From Brachionus koreanus (taxonomy: Eukaryota; Rotifera; Eurotatoria; Ploima; Brachionidae), in contig PJRA01000160.1 in NCBI GenBank assembly GCA_016987375.1, forward strand, positions 299,976 through 326,235: a DNA stretch of 26,260 bases, in the 5' to 3' direction. The notes beneath the pieces are model-generated. The model worked only from the letters and a program-made list of their open reading frames with translations, was not told the origin of the DNA and searched no databases. Of the stretch, positions 25,980-26,260 are shown in pieces (positions within the stretch are counted from its first letter, which is position 1; every line of letters starts with the position of its first letter). The position numbers were made by a program, and so were the translations under genes.

Positions 25980-26260
25980 TATTGAACTCCATGACGACGT
26001 ATGATTAGGAGCCTAGAGCGAACAGTCTTGACATACTCTTGTACAACCTTTGGGTCAATATTGCTCAGTCAAGTGCCAATTTTGTTAGTACAAAGTATTA
26101 TTCCCTTATTCCGCGTTCTGAAATAGTCAACCAGACCATTAATTTTTCTTCAAATTTTTTGACGTACTTATTCTTTACACTCTCTGGCGTCTTGCTTACG
26201 TTACTGCTATAAAATATATCATTCTCTGGCAGCGCGGTGTTACCAAGAGTGTAATAAGAT
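25980..26260 (-). pseudogene. Mariner transposase fragment at the window edge
   Basis: On the minus strand frames read YVKKFEEKLMVWLTISERG, the same block as FPKKVLVWIAISDRG in the mariner at 2,225. After stops and a shift they continue VVQEYVKTVRSRLLIIRRHG, matching the helix before the second catalytic aspartate. It is a different, strongly decayed copy of the same superfamily, and its start lies beyond the window. Confidence 0.6.

Noticed and set aside
1..26260. tRNA, rRNA or CRISPR arrays
   Set aside because: No T-loop consensus in a clover-leaf context, no rRNA-like conserved blocks and no regularly spaced short repeats were found. The only GGTTCGATTC is inside CHK1.

Overview
The window is very AT-rich animal (metazoan) nuclear DNA. 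It holds two unmistakable conserved eukaryotic genes, the checkpoint kinase CHK1 and a cytosolic HSP90 ending in MEEVD, both without introns in the coding part. Around them lie several classes of decayed eukaryotic transposons. A compact, AT-rich invertebrate such as a monogonont rotifer would fit, but nothing in the sequence proves the taxon. Nothing looks prokaryotic.

Layout. 1-2,920: an unrecognised gene remnant with coiled-coil character, then a Tc1/mariner transposase gene split in two by a ~0.95 kb Mutator-like (MULE) remnant. 3,601-3,927: a complete solo LTR flanked by a 4-bp target duplication. 4,230-5,720 (-): CHK1. 6,570-14,476: a giant near-perfect inverted duplication (arms 3,813 and 3,879 bp, 215-bp single-copy spacer). 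Each arm holds a Cys/Pro-rich 22-residue-repeat protein gene, a dead non-LTR retrotransposon, and all or part of a two-membrane-segment protein gene. 14,823-16,985 (-): HSP90, preceded by a textbook heat-shock promoter (TATA, heat shock elements, CRE, CCAAT). 17,734-18,664: a deleted mariner-type element with perfect 52-bp inverted ends. 18,665-24,300: mostly AT-rich DNA with short remnants: two LINE ends, a Ty3/gypsy-like integrase, a dispersed repeat and a few coding-like patches. 24,369-25,196 (+): a membrane-anchored FkbM/Star-like methyltransferase-fold protein. After it come a coding-like scrap and a second mariner transposase fragment running off the window end.

The inverted duplication is the most notable structure. 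The arms I compared differ by one extra 66-bp repeat unit and one base near the outer end. They share the same disabling mutations in their retrotransposon copies, so the element was already dead when the duplication formed (or the arms have since been homogenised). The junction cuts the membrane-protein gene. Only the rightward copy keeps the first 73 codons, which lie almost wholly in the spacer. Any transcript of that copy starting more than a few bases upstream of its ATG would read antisense through the truncated copy and could fold into a long hairpin. An assembly artefact must be excluded before biology is built on it.
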